Shown here piece after piece: positions 1 to 6,807 of a DNA stretch of 8,194 nucleotides; within the stretch, counting starts at the first letter, position 1, and every line of letters starts with the position of its first letter. Source of the DNA: Rubrobacteraceae bacterium (GTDB lineage: Bacteria > Actinomycetota > Rubrobacteria > Rubrobacterales > Rubrobacteraceae). Position numbers and translations under genes: made by a program. The DNA lies in contig JACCSM010000079.1 of the NCBI GenBank assembly GCA_013698525.1, positions 1 through 8,194 of the forward strand, in the 5' to 3' direction. Under the pieces are notes generated by a model, which saw only the letters and a list, made by a program, of their open reading frames with translations, ran no database searches and was not told the DNA's origin.

Positions 1-11
1 TCTCGGGCTTG

Positions 12-134
12 ATGCTCAAGATCTCGCGCCTGCTCGCTCCGCCCATCCACCCACGAGTATCCACGGTCGCCGTACCGTCCGCCCTACGACTAATTAGCCT
101 GGCGGGCCGGGACGGCGTTCTCCGGTCCGCCTAG
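12..134 (+). CDS. Putative attenuator leader peptide upstream of ilvB
   Basis: A 40-codon frame starts at ATG 12 and stops at TAG 132. It is rich in Leu, Ile and Val (14 of 40 residues) and ends in the core LRLISLAGRDGVLRSA. Within that core are two infrequent CTA leucine codons flanking CGA, then ATT and CTG (84-101), which would make a ribosome pause when leucine or isoleucine is scarce. The core recalls the LLRVISL segment of the E. coli ilv leader peptide. The start is uncertain: no good SD precedes ATG 12, the frame stays open to the window edge, and a TTG lies just upstream. The peptide probably has no function of its own; translating it would set the folding of the following RNA. Leader peptides before ilvB have been predicted in other Actinobacteria. 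The same core recurs before leuA, which is the best support here. Confidence 0.62.
   Translation: MLKISRLLAPPIHPRVSTVAVPSALRLISLAGRDGVLRSA
77..131 (+). promoter_or_regulatory. Mutually exclusive hairpins in the ilvB leader
   Basis: Bases 101-110 can pair with 122-131 over ten positions (one G-U) around an 11-nt loop. Bases 101-107 can instead pair with 77-83 (seven pairs, one G-U), with the CTA-CGA-CTA control codons in the loop. The two helices share 101-107, so only one can form, as expected of an attenuator. No U-run follows the second hairpin, so it does not look like an intrinsic terminator. Both arms lie inside the leader reading frame, so the position of a translating ribosome would decide which forms. 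Pairings were found by eye and no folding energies were calculated. Confidence 0.5.
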
Positions 135-142
135 AGCCGCAA

Positions 143-199
143 GACGGGCAGGCCCCGTTCTTCGGCAAGGTCGAGGCAAGGTCTCTTATCAGAACGGGG
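143..199 (+). promoter_or_regulatory. Possible SD-sequestering RNA switch before ilvB
   Basis: Bases 153-160 (CCCCGTTC) are perfectly complementary to 192-199 (GAACGGGG). The latter contains the only G-rich stretch that could act as the ilvB ribosome-binding site, six bases before the GTG start. Bases 154-159 can alternatively pair with 143-148 in a local six-pair hairpin (one G-U), which would free the start region. The leader stop codon at 132-134 lies close enough that a terminating ribosome would cover 143-148. There is no U-tract, so control at translation initiation is more likely than transcription termination. This is inferred from complementarity only. Confidence 0.45.
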
Positions 200-205
200 T
201 AAACC

Positions 206-1909
206 GTGGAAAACACAGCATTCAACATCGAATACAAGCCGCGCACGGGCAGCGAGGCCATGTGCGAGGCGCTACTCGACGAAGGGGTCGATTACCTCTT
301 CGGATATCCTGGCGGCGCGATCATGCCCTTCTACCACGCCCTCGGGGACTACCCACTGAAACACATCCTCACCCGCCACGAACAGGCAGCGGCCCACGCG
401 GCTGACGGCTACGCCAGGGCGACGGGCAGGGTCGGGGTGTGCGTGGCGACGAGCGGACCAGGGGCTACCAACCTGGTTACGGGGCTCGCCACGGCCCAGA
501 TGGACTCCGTGCCGTTGGTGGCGATCACAGGCCAGGTCGGACGTCCCGCGCTCGGTAAGGACTCCTTCCAGGAGACGAACGTCATGGGCATGACGCTGCC
601 CTTTACCAAGCACTCATTCCTGGTCGAGGACCCCGACGAGCTCTACCCGACGATGCGGCGGGCATTCGAGATCGCCCGCTCAGGCAGGCCTGGACCTGTT
701 CTCGTTGACGTGCCCAAGGACGTGCAGTTCGCGGCCACGAACGACAACGGCTACCGTCGTCTGCGAGAGGCGCCGCCTCCTGTGGAGTCGCCGGGGCTCG
801 AGCGGGCCGCGATGCTCTTGCGGAGCGCGAAGCGGCCCCTGATCCTGGCCGGACATGGCGTCACGCTGGGGGGCGCCGAGAAGGAGCTCAGGCTGCTCGC
901 CGAGAGGACGGGCATCCCCGTCGTGACCACGCTGCTAGGCATAAGCGCCTTCCCCGACGACCATCCGCTGTATCTGGGCTGGCCCGGGATGCACGGGCAG
1001 GCCAGCGTCAACCGCGCTATAGACCGCTCCGACCTTTTGTTCGCGGTCGGGATGCGCTTTGACGACAGGATCACGGGCGCGGCCCACAAGTTCGCAAGAG
1101 AAGCGAAGATCATCCACATCGATGTCGACCCCTCGGAGCTCGGCAAGGTCATAAAGCCGACCGTAGGTATCGCCGCAGACGCGAAGGCCGCGATGCGTTC
1201 GATCCTAGGACACCTGGATGCCCCCGACGAGAGCGAAGGATGCGGGCTGTGGCGCGAGGAACTGGCGAAGACCCAGGAGCCCGAGAGGCGCCGCAAGGAG
1301 TCGGCGCGCGACGAGTACGGTCCTATACAGGTTATGGAGGCCATAAAGGCCGCCGCGGGCCCGGACCTGCGGCTCGTCACCGACGTGGGACAGCACCAGA
1401 TGTGGGCTGCCCAGTTCTTCGAGTTCACCAAGGCCAACAGCCACATCACGAGCGGGGGCCTCGGTACGATGGGCTTCGCGCTGCCGGCGGCCATGGGCGT
1501 GGCTTTCGCCTATCCTGAAGACCCGGTCTGGGTCATAGCCGGCGACGGTGGCATCCAGATGAATATACAGGAGCTCGCCACGATAAGGGACTTCGGGCTG
1601 AACATAAAGGTCGCCGTCCTGAACAACGGCTACCTCGGGATGGTCCGACAGTGGCAGCAGTTCTTCCACAACCGCCGCTATTCGGAGACACCCATAACAG
1701 GGCCCGACTACGAGCAGTTGACCGCCGCCTACGGGCTCGCCGGACGCACCGTCAGCGAGGGCGCCGACGTCGGCGTCGCCGTGCGGTGGGCGCAGGAGCA
1801 GGAAGGCTGCACCATCCTTGATTTCCACATCGACCCCGAGGCGAACGTCTACCCCATGATCCCATCAGGCATGTCCGTCAACGAGATGATCGAGGAAGAC
1901 GGTGCCTGA
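206..1909 (+). CDS. ilvB: Acetohydroxyacid synthase, large catalytic subunit
   Basis: This thiamine-diphosphate enzyme joins two pyruvates to acetolactate (valine/leucine route), or pyruvate and 2-oxobutyrate to acetohydroxybutyrate (isoleucine route). The 567-residue length is normal. The N-terminal PYR domain has FGYPGGAIMPFY (32-43) and the catalytic Glu59 in RHEQAAAHAADGYARATG. The middle FAD-binding domain has GMRFDDRITG (282-291). The C-terminal domain has the ThDP/Mg motif GDGG (446-449) followed by LNN (472-474) and GYLGMVRQWQ. The start is GTG 206, chosen because the N-terminus then matches the family. Its SD is only a GGGG stretch at 196-199, weaker than for every later gene and possibly buried in RNA structure. 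The gene follows a leader peptide and overlaps ilvN by 8 nt, so the two subunits are probably made in step. The enzyme is cytoplasmic. Confidence 0.97.
   Translation: MENTAFNIEYKPRTGSEAMCEALLDEGVDYLFGYPGGAIMPFYHALGDYPLKHILTRHEQAAAHAADGYARATGRVGVCVATSGPGATNLVTGLATAQMDSVPLVAITGQVGRPALGKDSFQETNVMGMTLPFTKHSFLVEDPDELYPTMRRAFEIARSGRPGPVLVDVPKDVQFAATNDNGYRRLREAPPPVESPGLERAAMLLRSAKRPLILAGHGVTLGGAEKELRLLAERTGIPVVTTLLGISAFPDDHPLYLGWPGMHGQASVNRAIDRSDLLFAVGMRFDDRITGAAHKFAREAKIIHIDVDPSELGKVIKPTVGIAADAKAAMRSILGHLDAPDESEGCGLWREELAKTQEPERRRKESARDEYGPIQVMEAIKAAAGPDLRLVTDVGQHQMWAAQFFEFTKANSHITSGGLGTMGFALPAAMGVAFAYPEDPVWVIAGDGGIQMNIQELATIRDFGLNIKVAVLNNGYLGMVRQWQQFFHNRRYSETPITGPDYEQLTAAYGLAGRTVSEGADVGVAVRWAQEQEGCTILDFHIDPEANVYPMIPSGMSVNEMIEEDGA
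1892..1898 (+). promoter_or_regulatory. Ribosome-binding site fixing the ilvN start
   Basis: GAGGAAG lies three bases before GTG 1902, inside the 3' end of ilvB. The alternative ATG at 1929 matches the beginning of the ACT fold better but has no comparable SD. This favours the GTG start and an 8-nt overlap with ilvB. Confidence 0.6.
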
Positions 1910-2348
1910 AGCGGCAACGGGCGTCGCCATGAATACCATCGAGGTCCGCTTCACCGGCGGCATGCTCGCCCTGAACAGGCTCCTTATGACGCTGCAGAAC
2001 AAGAGGATGCCCGTCGCGGGCTTCACGCTCGGACGGGATGGTGACGGAATGCGGGCCACGATTTTGCTCGACTGCCAGCCCGAGTCGGCGCTTCGTTACA
2101 CGGCCCTCATCTCGGCCCTCGAAGACGTAAGTGAAGCGGGACCGGCGGAGACGATAGAGGTGGCCATGATCTCGACCTCGGGAGATTGGCGTGAGGCGGC
2201 GGAGCGATCTGGCATCGAAGCGCACGAAGACGAAGGCACGGTCGTGGCGTCAGGGGCTTCCGAGAAGGTCGATGACTTTCTCGCCACCCTTGGCGCCCGA
2301 GACGTTGTCAGGCTGGGTCCTGTGGCCCGTCCCGAGGGAGGAGTCTAG
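1902..2348 (+). CDS. ilvN: Acetohydroxyacid synthase small regulatory subunit, divergent
   Basis: The 148-residue protein follows ilvB directly, and position and fold both indicate the regulatory subunit, which activates IlvB and usually carries valine feedback. From Met10 there is an ACT-like domain (about 10-75). The C-terminal part has TVVASGASEKVDDF and RDVVRLGPVA (about 112-143), which match the second domain of IlvN/IlvH proteins. The ACT half is unusual: a gap-free alignment to E. coli IlvH puts Gly, Leu and Pro where IlvH has Asn11, Gly14 and Asn29, positions tied to valine sensitivity. In this respect it looks more like IlvM, the subunit of a valine-insensitive enzyme. The protein is slightly short for IlvN (usually about 160-170 residues). 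I am confident of the role, less so of feedback behaviour. A start at ATG 1929 would give 139 residues. The stop codon abuts ilvC. Confidence 0.85.
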   Translation: MPEAATGVAMNTIEVRFTGGMLALNRLLMTLQNKRMPVAGFTLGRDGDGMRATILLDCQPESALRYTALISALEDVSEAGPAETIEVAMISTSGDWREAAERSGIEAHEDEGTVVASGASEKVDDFLATLGARDVVRLGPVARPEGGV

Positions 2349-3371
2349 ATGGCACGGGTATACCGTGAGGGAGACATAGGGAATGAGATCACAAACCGCA
2401 AGGTCGCGATCCTCGGCTACGGCAGCCAGGGTCACGCCCACGCCCTGAACTTGAAGGAGTCCGGCTGCGACGTGACCGTCGGGCTCTACGAGGGCTCCAA
2501 GAGCTGGCCCAAGGCAGAAGGGGACGGGCTGCGGGTCGAGACCATCGCTGATGCCGTACGGGCGGCCGACGTGGTGATGATGCTCCTCCCCGACGAGAAG
2601 CAACCCGCCGTCTTCGAGGCCGAGGTCGGGCCGAATCTCTCCGAGGGAGATCTCATGCTCTTCGCCCACGGCTTCAACATCCACTTCAACCAGATCGCCG
2701 TTCCACCCGAAGTCGACCTCGGTCTCGTCGCCCCCAAGGGCCCAGGACACGTGTTGAGGCGTCTGTACGTCGAGGGCAAAGGGATGCCATCGCTCTTCGC
2801 GGTCGAGAGCGACGCCTCGGGGCAGGCTCGGGATGTGATCCTCTCCTACGCCCGCGGCATCGGGAGCGGCCGCGCCGGCATCATCGAGACCACCTTCGCG
2901 GAGGAGACCGAGACGGACCTCTTTGGCGAGCAGGCGGTGTTGTGTGGCGGGCTGACGGCGCTCCTTACAGCCGGGTTCGAGACTCTCGTCGAGGCGGGCT
3001 ACCAACCCGAGCTCGCCTACTACGAGTGCGTAAACGAGCTCAAGCTCATCGTCGACCTGATCTACGAGGGCGGGCTTGCGGGGATGCGCTACTCGATCTC
3101 GAACACCGCCGAGTACGGCGACTACACGGCGGGGCCGAAGATCATCGACGAAGCCGCCAAAGAGAGGATGCGTTCCATCCTCGCGGATATCCAGAGCGGC
3201 AAGTGGGCCAAAGACTGGGTGCTCGAGAACCAGGCCGGGGGGTCCAGCTTTCTCGCGATGCGCCGCAGGGAGGCCGAGTCGCAGGTCGAGAAGGTCGGAC
3301 AGGAGCTGCGGGCACTCGCGGCCGAGGGTATCGAGACGCCCGCTGGCTCCGCTGGAGGTGAGAACCTATGA
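2349..3371 (+). CDS. ilvC: Ketol-acid reductoisomerase, class I
   Basis: The enzyme isomerises and reduces acetolactate or acetohydroxybutyrate to the dihydroxy acid, using Mg2+ and NAD(P)H. The 340 residues fit the short class I form. The Rossmann motif GYGSQG is at 23-28. Family active-site residues visible are His107, Lys130, the metal ligands Asp190, Glu194, Glu226 and Glu230, and Ser251. The cofactor loop reads GLYEGSKSW (45-53); most relatives have a basic residue, usually Arg, where Tyr47 stands, while both loop serines are kept. ATG 2349 follows directly on the ilvN stop and has a strong SD (GGGAGGAG, 2336-2343). The end overlaps ilvE by 4 nt. The gene is the third step of one tightly coupled operon; the next enzyme, IlvD, is not encoded here. 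Confidence 0.98.
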   Translation: MARVYREGDIGNEITNRKVAILGYGSQGHAHALNLKESGCDVTVGLYEGSKSWPKAEGDGLRVETIADAVRAADVVMMLLPDEKQPAVFEAEVGPNLSEGDLMLFAHGFNIHFNQIAVPPEVDLGLVAPKGPGHVLRRLYVEGKGMPSLFAVESDASGQARDVILSYARGIGSGRAGIIETTFAEETETDLFGEQAVLCGGLTALLTAGFETLVEAGYQPELAYYECVNELKLIVDLIYEGGLAGMRYSISNTAEYGDYTAGPKIIDEAAKERMRSILADIQSGKWAKDWVLENQAGGSSFLAMRRREAESQVEKVGQELRALAAEGIETPAGSAGGENL

Positions 3372-4324
3372 GTCGTAAAGCGTTCGCGGCGTCCGATGCC
3401 GAGTGGGCCTACCACGGCGGCGAGCTTGTCAGGATGGGCGATATACGCCTCTCGCCGGCGACGCACGCCCTGAACTACGGCACGGGCGTCTTCGAGGGCA
3501 TAAGGGCGTACTGGAGCGAGGAGCGCGGGACGTTGCAGGTCCTGAAGATACGCGAACACTTCGAGCGCTTCGAGAAGTCCTGCCGGCTGCTACGTATAGA
3601 CTTGCCTAGTACCGTCGACGAACTCTGTGATGTTACGCTGGAGATCCTTAAGCGCAACGCCCCGCGCGAGGACACCTACATACGTCCCCTGGCTTACAAG
3701 GCCGCCGAGTCCGTCGGGGTGAACCTGAAGGGGAAGACCGAACTATCAATCTTCACGGTCCCCATGGCCAACTACGTCGAGCTTACTGGCCTGAAGGTCT
3801 GTGTCTCTTCTTGGCGGCGGACGCCGGACAACGCCATCCCCGCGCGCGCCAAGTGCACAGGCTCCTACGTCAACACGGCGCTCGCGGTCGATGAGGCGCA
3901 CATGGCAGGCTACGACGACGCGATCTTCCTCACCCAGGACGGCCAGGTCTCCGAGGCGAGCGCGGCGAACATCTTCCTCGTCAGGAAGGGCCAGCTCATC
4001 ACACCGCCCGTCACGGCTGACATCCTCGAGGGCATAACGCGCGACGCCGTCATGGAGCTCGCAGGCAAGGAGCTCGAGATACCTGTCATAGAACGCGAGG
4101 TGGGCCGTACGGAGCTCTACGCCGCTGACGAGGTCTTCCTTTCGGGGACGGGGTTCCAGATCGCACCCGTGGTCGAGGTCGACGACCGTCCCGTCGGGAC
4201 GGGCAGCATAGGTCCCGTCGCCGAGCGTCTGCAGGAGTTGTACTTCAGGGCCGCGCGCGGCGGGTGGGAAGAGTACGCCGACTGGACCGTGGCCGTCGAG
4301 GTTGCGGAAGGAGCGAGGCAGTGA
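3368..4324 (+). CDS. ilvE: Branched-chain amino acid aminotransferase
   Basis: A class IV fold PLP enzyme that moves an amino group from glutamate to the 2-oxo acids of valine, leucine and isoleucine in the last step of each pathway. The 318 residues show [10 protein letters not shown] (37-46), the PLP-binding lysine Lys162 in [11 protein letters not shown], Glu196 in [16 protein letters not shown] (222-225) and a C-terminal [12 protein letters not shown] (257-268). These distinguish it from aminodeoxychorismate lyase and D-amino-acid transaminases, although the class is related and substrate range cannot be proved by sequence. ATG 3368 overlaps the ilvC stop as ATGA and has the SD GGAGGTGAG (3354-3362), so it is translationally coupled. 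It is the last gene before the only long gap in the cluster, and no terminator hairpin is evident after it. Confidence 0.94.
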   Translation: MSRKAFAASDAEWAYHGGELVRMGDIRLSPATHALNYGTGVFEGIRAYWSEERGTLQVLKIREHFERFEKSCRLLRIDLPSTVDELCDVTLEILKRNAPREDTYIRPLAYKAAESVGVNLKGKTELSIFTVPMANYVELTGLKVCVSSWRRTPDNAIPARAKCTGSYVNTALAVDEAHMAGYDDAIFLTQDGQVSEASAANIFLVRKGQLITPPVTADILEGITRDAVMELAGKELEIPVIEREVGRTELYAADEVFLSGTGFQIAPVVEVDDRPVGTGSIGPVAERLQELYFRAARGGWEEYADWTVAVEVAEGARQ

Positions 4325-4330
4325 GATACT
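4302..4330 (+). promoter_or_regulatory. Candidate promoter for the leuA transcript
   Basis: TTGCGG (4302-4307) and GATACT (4325-4330) are separated by 17 bases and weakly resemble -35 and -10 boxes of the main sigma factor (3 and 4 of 6 consensus bases). Transcription would begin near 4337, just before the second leader frame, which is a sensible place. The -35 box lies within the end of ilvE. Such matches arise by chance, and leuA could also be reached by read-through from ilvE. Confidence 0.3.
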
Positions 4331-4347
4331 GCCGCCCCTCATGAAGG

Positions 4348-4434
4348 TTGGCTCTTAAGAACGTGCTTTCGTCTCTTTTCATCCTACGACTAACCAGGGT
4401 GGCCTCAGGGCGAATTACCCGTCCCGCTCTCTAG
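4348..4434 (+). CDS. Putative attenuator leader peptide upstream of leuA
   Basis: This frame follows ilvE and ends at TAG 4432. It reads FILRLTRVASGRITRPAL at its C-terminus. The possible starts are TTG 4348 (28 residues) or GTG 4363 (23 residues); neither has a convincing SD, so the start is uncertain. From TTG, 10 of 28 codons are Leu, Ile or Val, including three CTT and two CTA leucine codons. The CTA-CGA-CTA core (4384-4392) is identical to that in the ilvB leader and sits exactly 48 nt before the stop codon in both. A ribosome pausing there for lack of charged leucine tRNA would change the folding downstream and so the output of leuA. A short ATG frame at 4341-4358 in another register is less likely. 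Confidence 0.55.
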   Translation: MALKNVLSSLFILRLTRVASGRITRPAL

Positions 4435-4504
4435 CCGGCTCGCGCCAGGCGGCCACCGATCTCCCGAGATCCGCAGTCCGTATTCGATGTAGGAAGGATG
4501 AGAG
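4376..4504 (+). promoter_or_regulatory. leuA leader RNA with long-range complementarities
   Basis: Three pairings stand out. GGTGGCC (4398-4404) is perfectly complementary to GGCCACC (4451-4457). The adjacent GATCT (4458-4462) and AGATC (4467-4471) form a small hairpin that could stack on that helix. TTTTCATCC (4376-4384) can pair with GGATGAGAG (4496-4504; two G-U), covering the region just before the leuA start, and its 5' arm touches the leader's control codons. A ribosome stalled on those codons would keep the start region free. A conserved pseudoknot (LEU element) upstream of leuA has been predicted in other Actinobacteria; whether this is a member cannot be decided by eye. No U-rich terminator is present. 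Confidence 0.4.
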
Positions 4505-4508
4505 ACAC

Positions 4509-6050
4509 ATGCGTAGAGTAGAGATCTTCGATACTACCCTCCGCGACGGTGAGCAGTCGCCAGGCATCTCGCTGTCTGTAGAAGAGAAGGTAGAGATAGC
4601 CCGCCAGCTCGCCCGCCTGAAGGTTGACGTAATCGAGGCCGGGTTCCCGATCACCTCCGACGGGGACTTCGAGTCCGTAAGCCGCATCGCCTCGGAGGTC
4701 AAGGGGCCGAGGATCACGGGCCTCGCCCGCATCCACGAGCAGGACATCGTTCGTGCCTGGGAGGCGGTTCAGTGGTCACAGAGGCCACGCATCCACACCT
4801 TCGTAGGCACGAGTGACCTGCACATAGAACACCAGATGCGCTCGAACCAGGAAGATATCCTGCGGAGGGCCGGCGAGGCCGTCGCCTTCGCCAAGAACCT
4901 CTGCGAGAACGTCGAGTTCTCACCGATGGACGCGACGCGCACGGACATAGGCTACCTCTCCGAGATCGTCGCCGCGGCCGTCGAAGCTGGGGCCGACGTC
5001 GTCAACATCGCCGACACGGTAGGCTACACGACGCCGGTCGAGTTCGCGGCTTTCCTGAAGGAGCTTCGAGAGCGGGTGCCTGCTCTCGATGAGCGTGTCC
5101 TCTCGGTCCACTGCCACGACGACCTCGGGATGGCCGTCGCCAACTCGCTCGCTGGGGTCGAGGTCGGGGCCGGCCAGATCGAAGTCGCCGTCAACGGTAT
5201 CGGGGAGCGGGCCGGTAACGCATCGCTGGAGGAGGTCGTGATGGCGCTAGCCACGCGCTCTGACTTCTACGGTGCCACTGTCGGTATCGAGACTCGCCAG
5301 CTCGCCAACACGAGCCGCATGGTTTCGAATATCACGGGATACGAGGTTCCTCCGAACAAGGCTATCGTCGGGCGCAACGCCTTCCTGCACGAGTCAGGCA
5401 TCCACCAGGACGGCGTGCTCAAGGACAGACGAACGTTCGAGATCATGACAAAGGAAGACATCGGCCTGGAAGGGACGAACATCTTCCTCGGCAAGCACTC
5501 GGGCCGCCACGCGCTCAAGGACGCCCTCGAGGAGCTCGGCTACTACGTCGAGGGCGAGGTCCTCAAGCGCGCATTCACGCGTTTCAAGGAGATAGCGGAC
5601 CACAAGAAGACCGTGACCGCCGCGGACCTCGAGGCGATCGCCGCCGACGAGGTCGGCTCCTTCGAGGGCAAGTTCGTCCTCGAGTCGTTCAGGGTCGTCG
5701 CCGCCACGGGCCGCCAGAGCCGGGCCGCCGTCACCATCTCCCACGCCGAACAGGGCACGTTCGAGGCCGAGGCCGAGGGCGAGGGGCCTGTCGATGCGGT
5801 CTTCCGGGCCGTCGACGCCGCAACGAACATAAAGGGTAGGCTGACGGACTTCCGCATCGACGCCGTGACGGGCGGGAAGGACGCCCTCGGCGAGGTCAGG
5901 GTCTCCGTCGAGTTCGAGGGCGGAGATTACGCCGGACGCGGCCTCTCCCAGGACGTCGTCGAGGCGGCTGCGCGCGCCTACGTGCGGGCCGTCAACGTCT
6001 ACACGGCTGGCATAGTCGGAGCCAGGTGGGACGCGCAGGTAGCGCCGTAG
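4509..6050 (+). CDS. leuA: 2-Isopropylmalate synthase
   Basis: The enzyme condenses acetyl-CoA with 2-oxoisovalerate to 2-isopropylmalate, the committed step of leucine synthesis. The 513-residue protein has a DRE-TIM barrel with FDTTLRDGEQSPG (7-19), metal-binding HCHDD (201-205) and NGIGERAGN (229-237), the linker motifs FLHESGIHQDG (292-302) and GKHSGR (328-333), and a C-terminal LeuA regulatory domain (about 389-505) including EGEGPVDAVFRAVDAATN. That domain normally binds leucine for feedback inhibition, so the enzyme is probably leucine-sensitive. ATG 4509 is preceded by AGGAAGG (4491-4497) at a rather long spacing of 11 bases. The 3' end overlaps the next gene by 25 nt. The SPG after DGEQ and the full regulatory domain favour LeuA over homocitrate or citramalate synthase. 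A leader peptide and RNA structures upstream suggest control by leucine supply as well. Confidence 0.96.
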   Translation: MRRVEIFDTTLRDGEQSPGISLSVEEKVEIARQLARLKVDVIEAGFPITSDGDFESVSRIASEVKGPRITGLARIHEQDIVRAWEAVQWSQRPRIHTFVGTSDLHIEHQMRSNQEDILRRAGEAVAFAKNLCENVEFSPMDATRTDIGYLSEIVAAAVEAGADVVNIADTVGYTTPVEFAAFLKELRERVPALDERVLSVHCHDDLGMAVANSLAGVEVGAGQIEVAVNGIGERAGNASLEEVVMALATRSDFYGATVGIETRQLANTSRMVSNITGYEVPPNKAIVGRNAFLHESGIHQDGVLKDRRTFEIMTKEDIGLEGTNIFLGKHSGRHALKDALEELGYYVEGEVLKRAFTRFKEIADHKKTVTAADLEAIAADEVGSFEGKFVLESFRVVAATGRQSRAAVTISHAEQGTFEAEAEGEGPVDAVFRAVDAATNIKGRLTDFRIDAVTGGKDALGEVRVSVEFEGGDYAGRGLSQDVVEAAARAYVRAVNVYTAGIVGARWDAQVAP

Positions 6051-6796
6051 CAGCCCCTGAGAGACGGGAAGCCGCCCCGCCGGGTTACGAATGCCTGGAC
6101 GCTGAGGTACCCATCCTCTACGCCCCACGGCTGGCCGGGAAGGCCGGGGAGCTCTCTGGTTATCTAGCGCAGGGCTATAGGACGCTCGGGCGGATACTCT
6201 CCGTCGAACCGCCCGGGATCATCGCCTACCTCGTGGCCGACGAGGACTGGAGAGAGGCGCCGCGCGACAACGCGCGTCCCTATCCGCCTGGGCTCCCCTA
6301 CTTCACCCGTTCGGTCGAGCCTCCAGCCCTGGTGCTGCCGGGGGATCTCTCGCCCGCATTCAGGCCGCGCACCGCCGCCACGCTGCCACTTACCGTCTGG
6401 CACGAGATGGCCCACGCGTTCTTGCTCGGACGAGAGGTCGTGAGGACCCCGGCGTGGTTGGGGGAGTTCGTACCGCAGGCCGCCTCAGCGGCGGTCGCCG
6501 GCAGGGTCGGTCTGCCCCTGGAGGAGCATCTGTCGCGAATAGAGAGAGAGCCGGGGTTCACCGTGCGGGGCTTCAGCGCACCGGCGGGCGCCGGGGATCA
6601 GATGTCGTTTCAGAACCTGCTGCTCCTGCTCGGCGCGGACGCGCTGGAGGAGTTCGGAGAAGGTTTCCTGCTGAACATATTCCACGCACTCTGGGAAGAA
6701 GACGACATAGTCGATGGGGAGCGGGCCGAGGAGTTGCTCGGAGACGCCCTTCGTCAGGGCGGACGTGAGTGGCTGGTGTCGAGGCCCGAGTTTTAG
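6026..6796 (+). CDS. Uncharacterised protein with HExxH metallopeptidase-like motif
   Basis: I do not recognise a named family for this 256-residue protein. It has HEMAHAF (126-132) and, 17 residues on, PAWLGEF (142-148). This resembles the HExxH ... P-x-W-L-x-E arrangement of gluzincin-type zinc peptidases, with His126, His130 and Glu147 as likely zinc ligands and Glu127 as the catalytic base. No signal peptide or membrane segment is evident, so it should be cytoplasmic. The N-terminal half (about 28-105) has an alternating pattern like the fold preceding HExxH in peptidase-MA-like proteins, but this is only a resemblance. GTG 6026 is the sole plausible start (GGAG at 6018-6021) and gives a 25-nt overlap with leuA. 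Its stop codon lies within the leuB SD. It is thus translationally linked to both leucine genes, yet has no known step in the pathway. Processing of a cluster protein, or a non-catalytic role, are both guesses. Confidence 0.85.
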   Translation: MGRAGSAVAAPERREAAPPGYECLDAEVPILYAPRLAGKAGELSGYLAQGYRTLGRILSVEPPGIIAYLVADEDWREAPRDNARPYPPGLPYFTRSVEPPALVLPGDLSPAFRPRTAATLPLTVWHEMAHAFLLGREVVRTPAWLGEFVPQAASAAVAGRVGLPLEEHLSRIEREPGFTVRGFSAPAGAGDQMSFQNLLLLLGADALEEFGEGFLLNIFHALWEEDDIVDGERAEELLGDALRQGGREWLVSRPEF

Positions 6797-6802
6797 GAGG
6801 AT
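6795..6802 (+). promoter_or_regulatory. Ribosome-binding site fixing the leuB start
   Basis: AGGAGGAT overlaps the stop codon of the preceding gene and lies five bases before ATG 6808. A longer frame from GTG 6769 exists, but the ATG gives the standard LeuB N-terminus and has this near-perfect SD. Confidence 0.85.
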
Positions 6803-6807
6803 CCGCT

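Noticed and set aside
101..131. Intrinsic terminator in the ilvB leader
   Set aside because: The hairpin is strong but no U-run follows, and it lies inside the leader reading frame.
4341..4358. Five-codon ATG frame after ilvE
   Set aside because: No control codons and no SD; the overlapping frame with the conserved CTA-CGA-CTA core is better supported.
4396..4424. T-box-like sequence: AGGGTGG followed by CGTCCC before leuA
   Set aside because: The conserved ACCGCG continuation is missing, there is no room for or sign of a stem I specifier structure, and the same bases fit a leader reading frame shared with the ilvB upstream region.
4498..4521. Short ATG frame overlapping the leuA start in another register
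   Set aside because: Only seven codons, its ATG directly abuts the AGGAAGG that would serve as SD, and it would compete with a clearly correct leuA start.
5394..6128. Long antisense frame opposite leuA (similar ones opposite ilvB and ilvE)
   Set aside because: Such frames are common opposite GC-rich genes; the translation shows no recognisable domain and the + strand gene is certain.
6769..6807. Extended leuB start at GTG 6769
   Set aside because: It would overlap the preceding gene and add residues not seen in LeuB, whereas ATG 6808 has a near-perfect SD.
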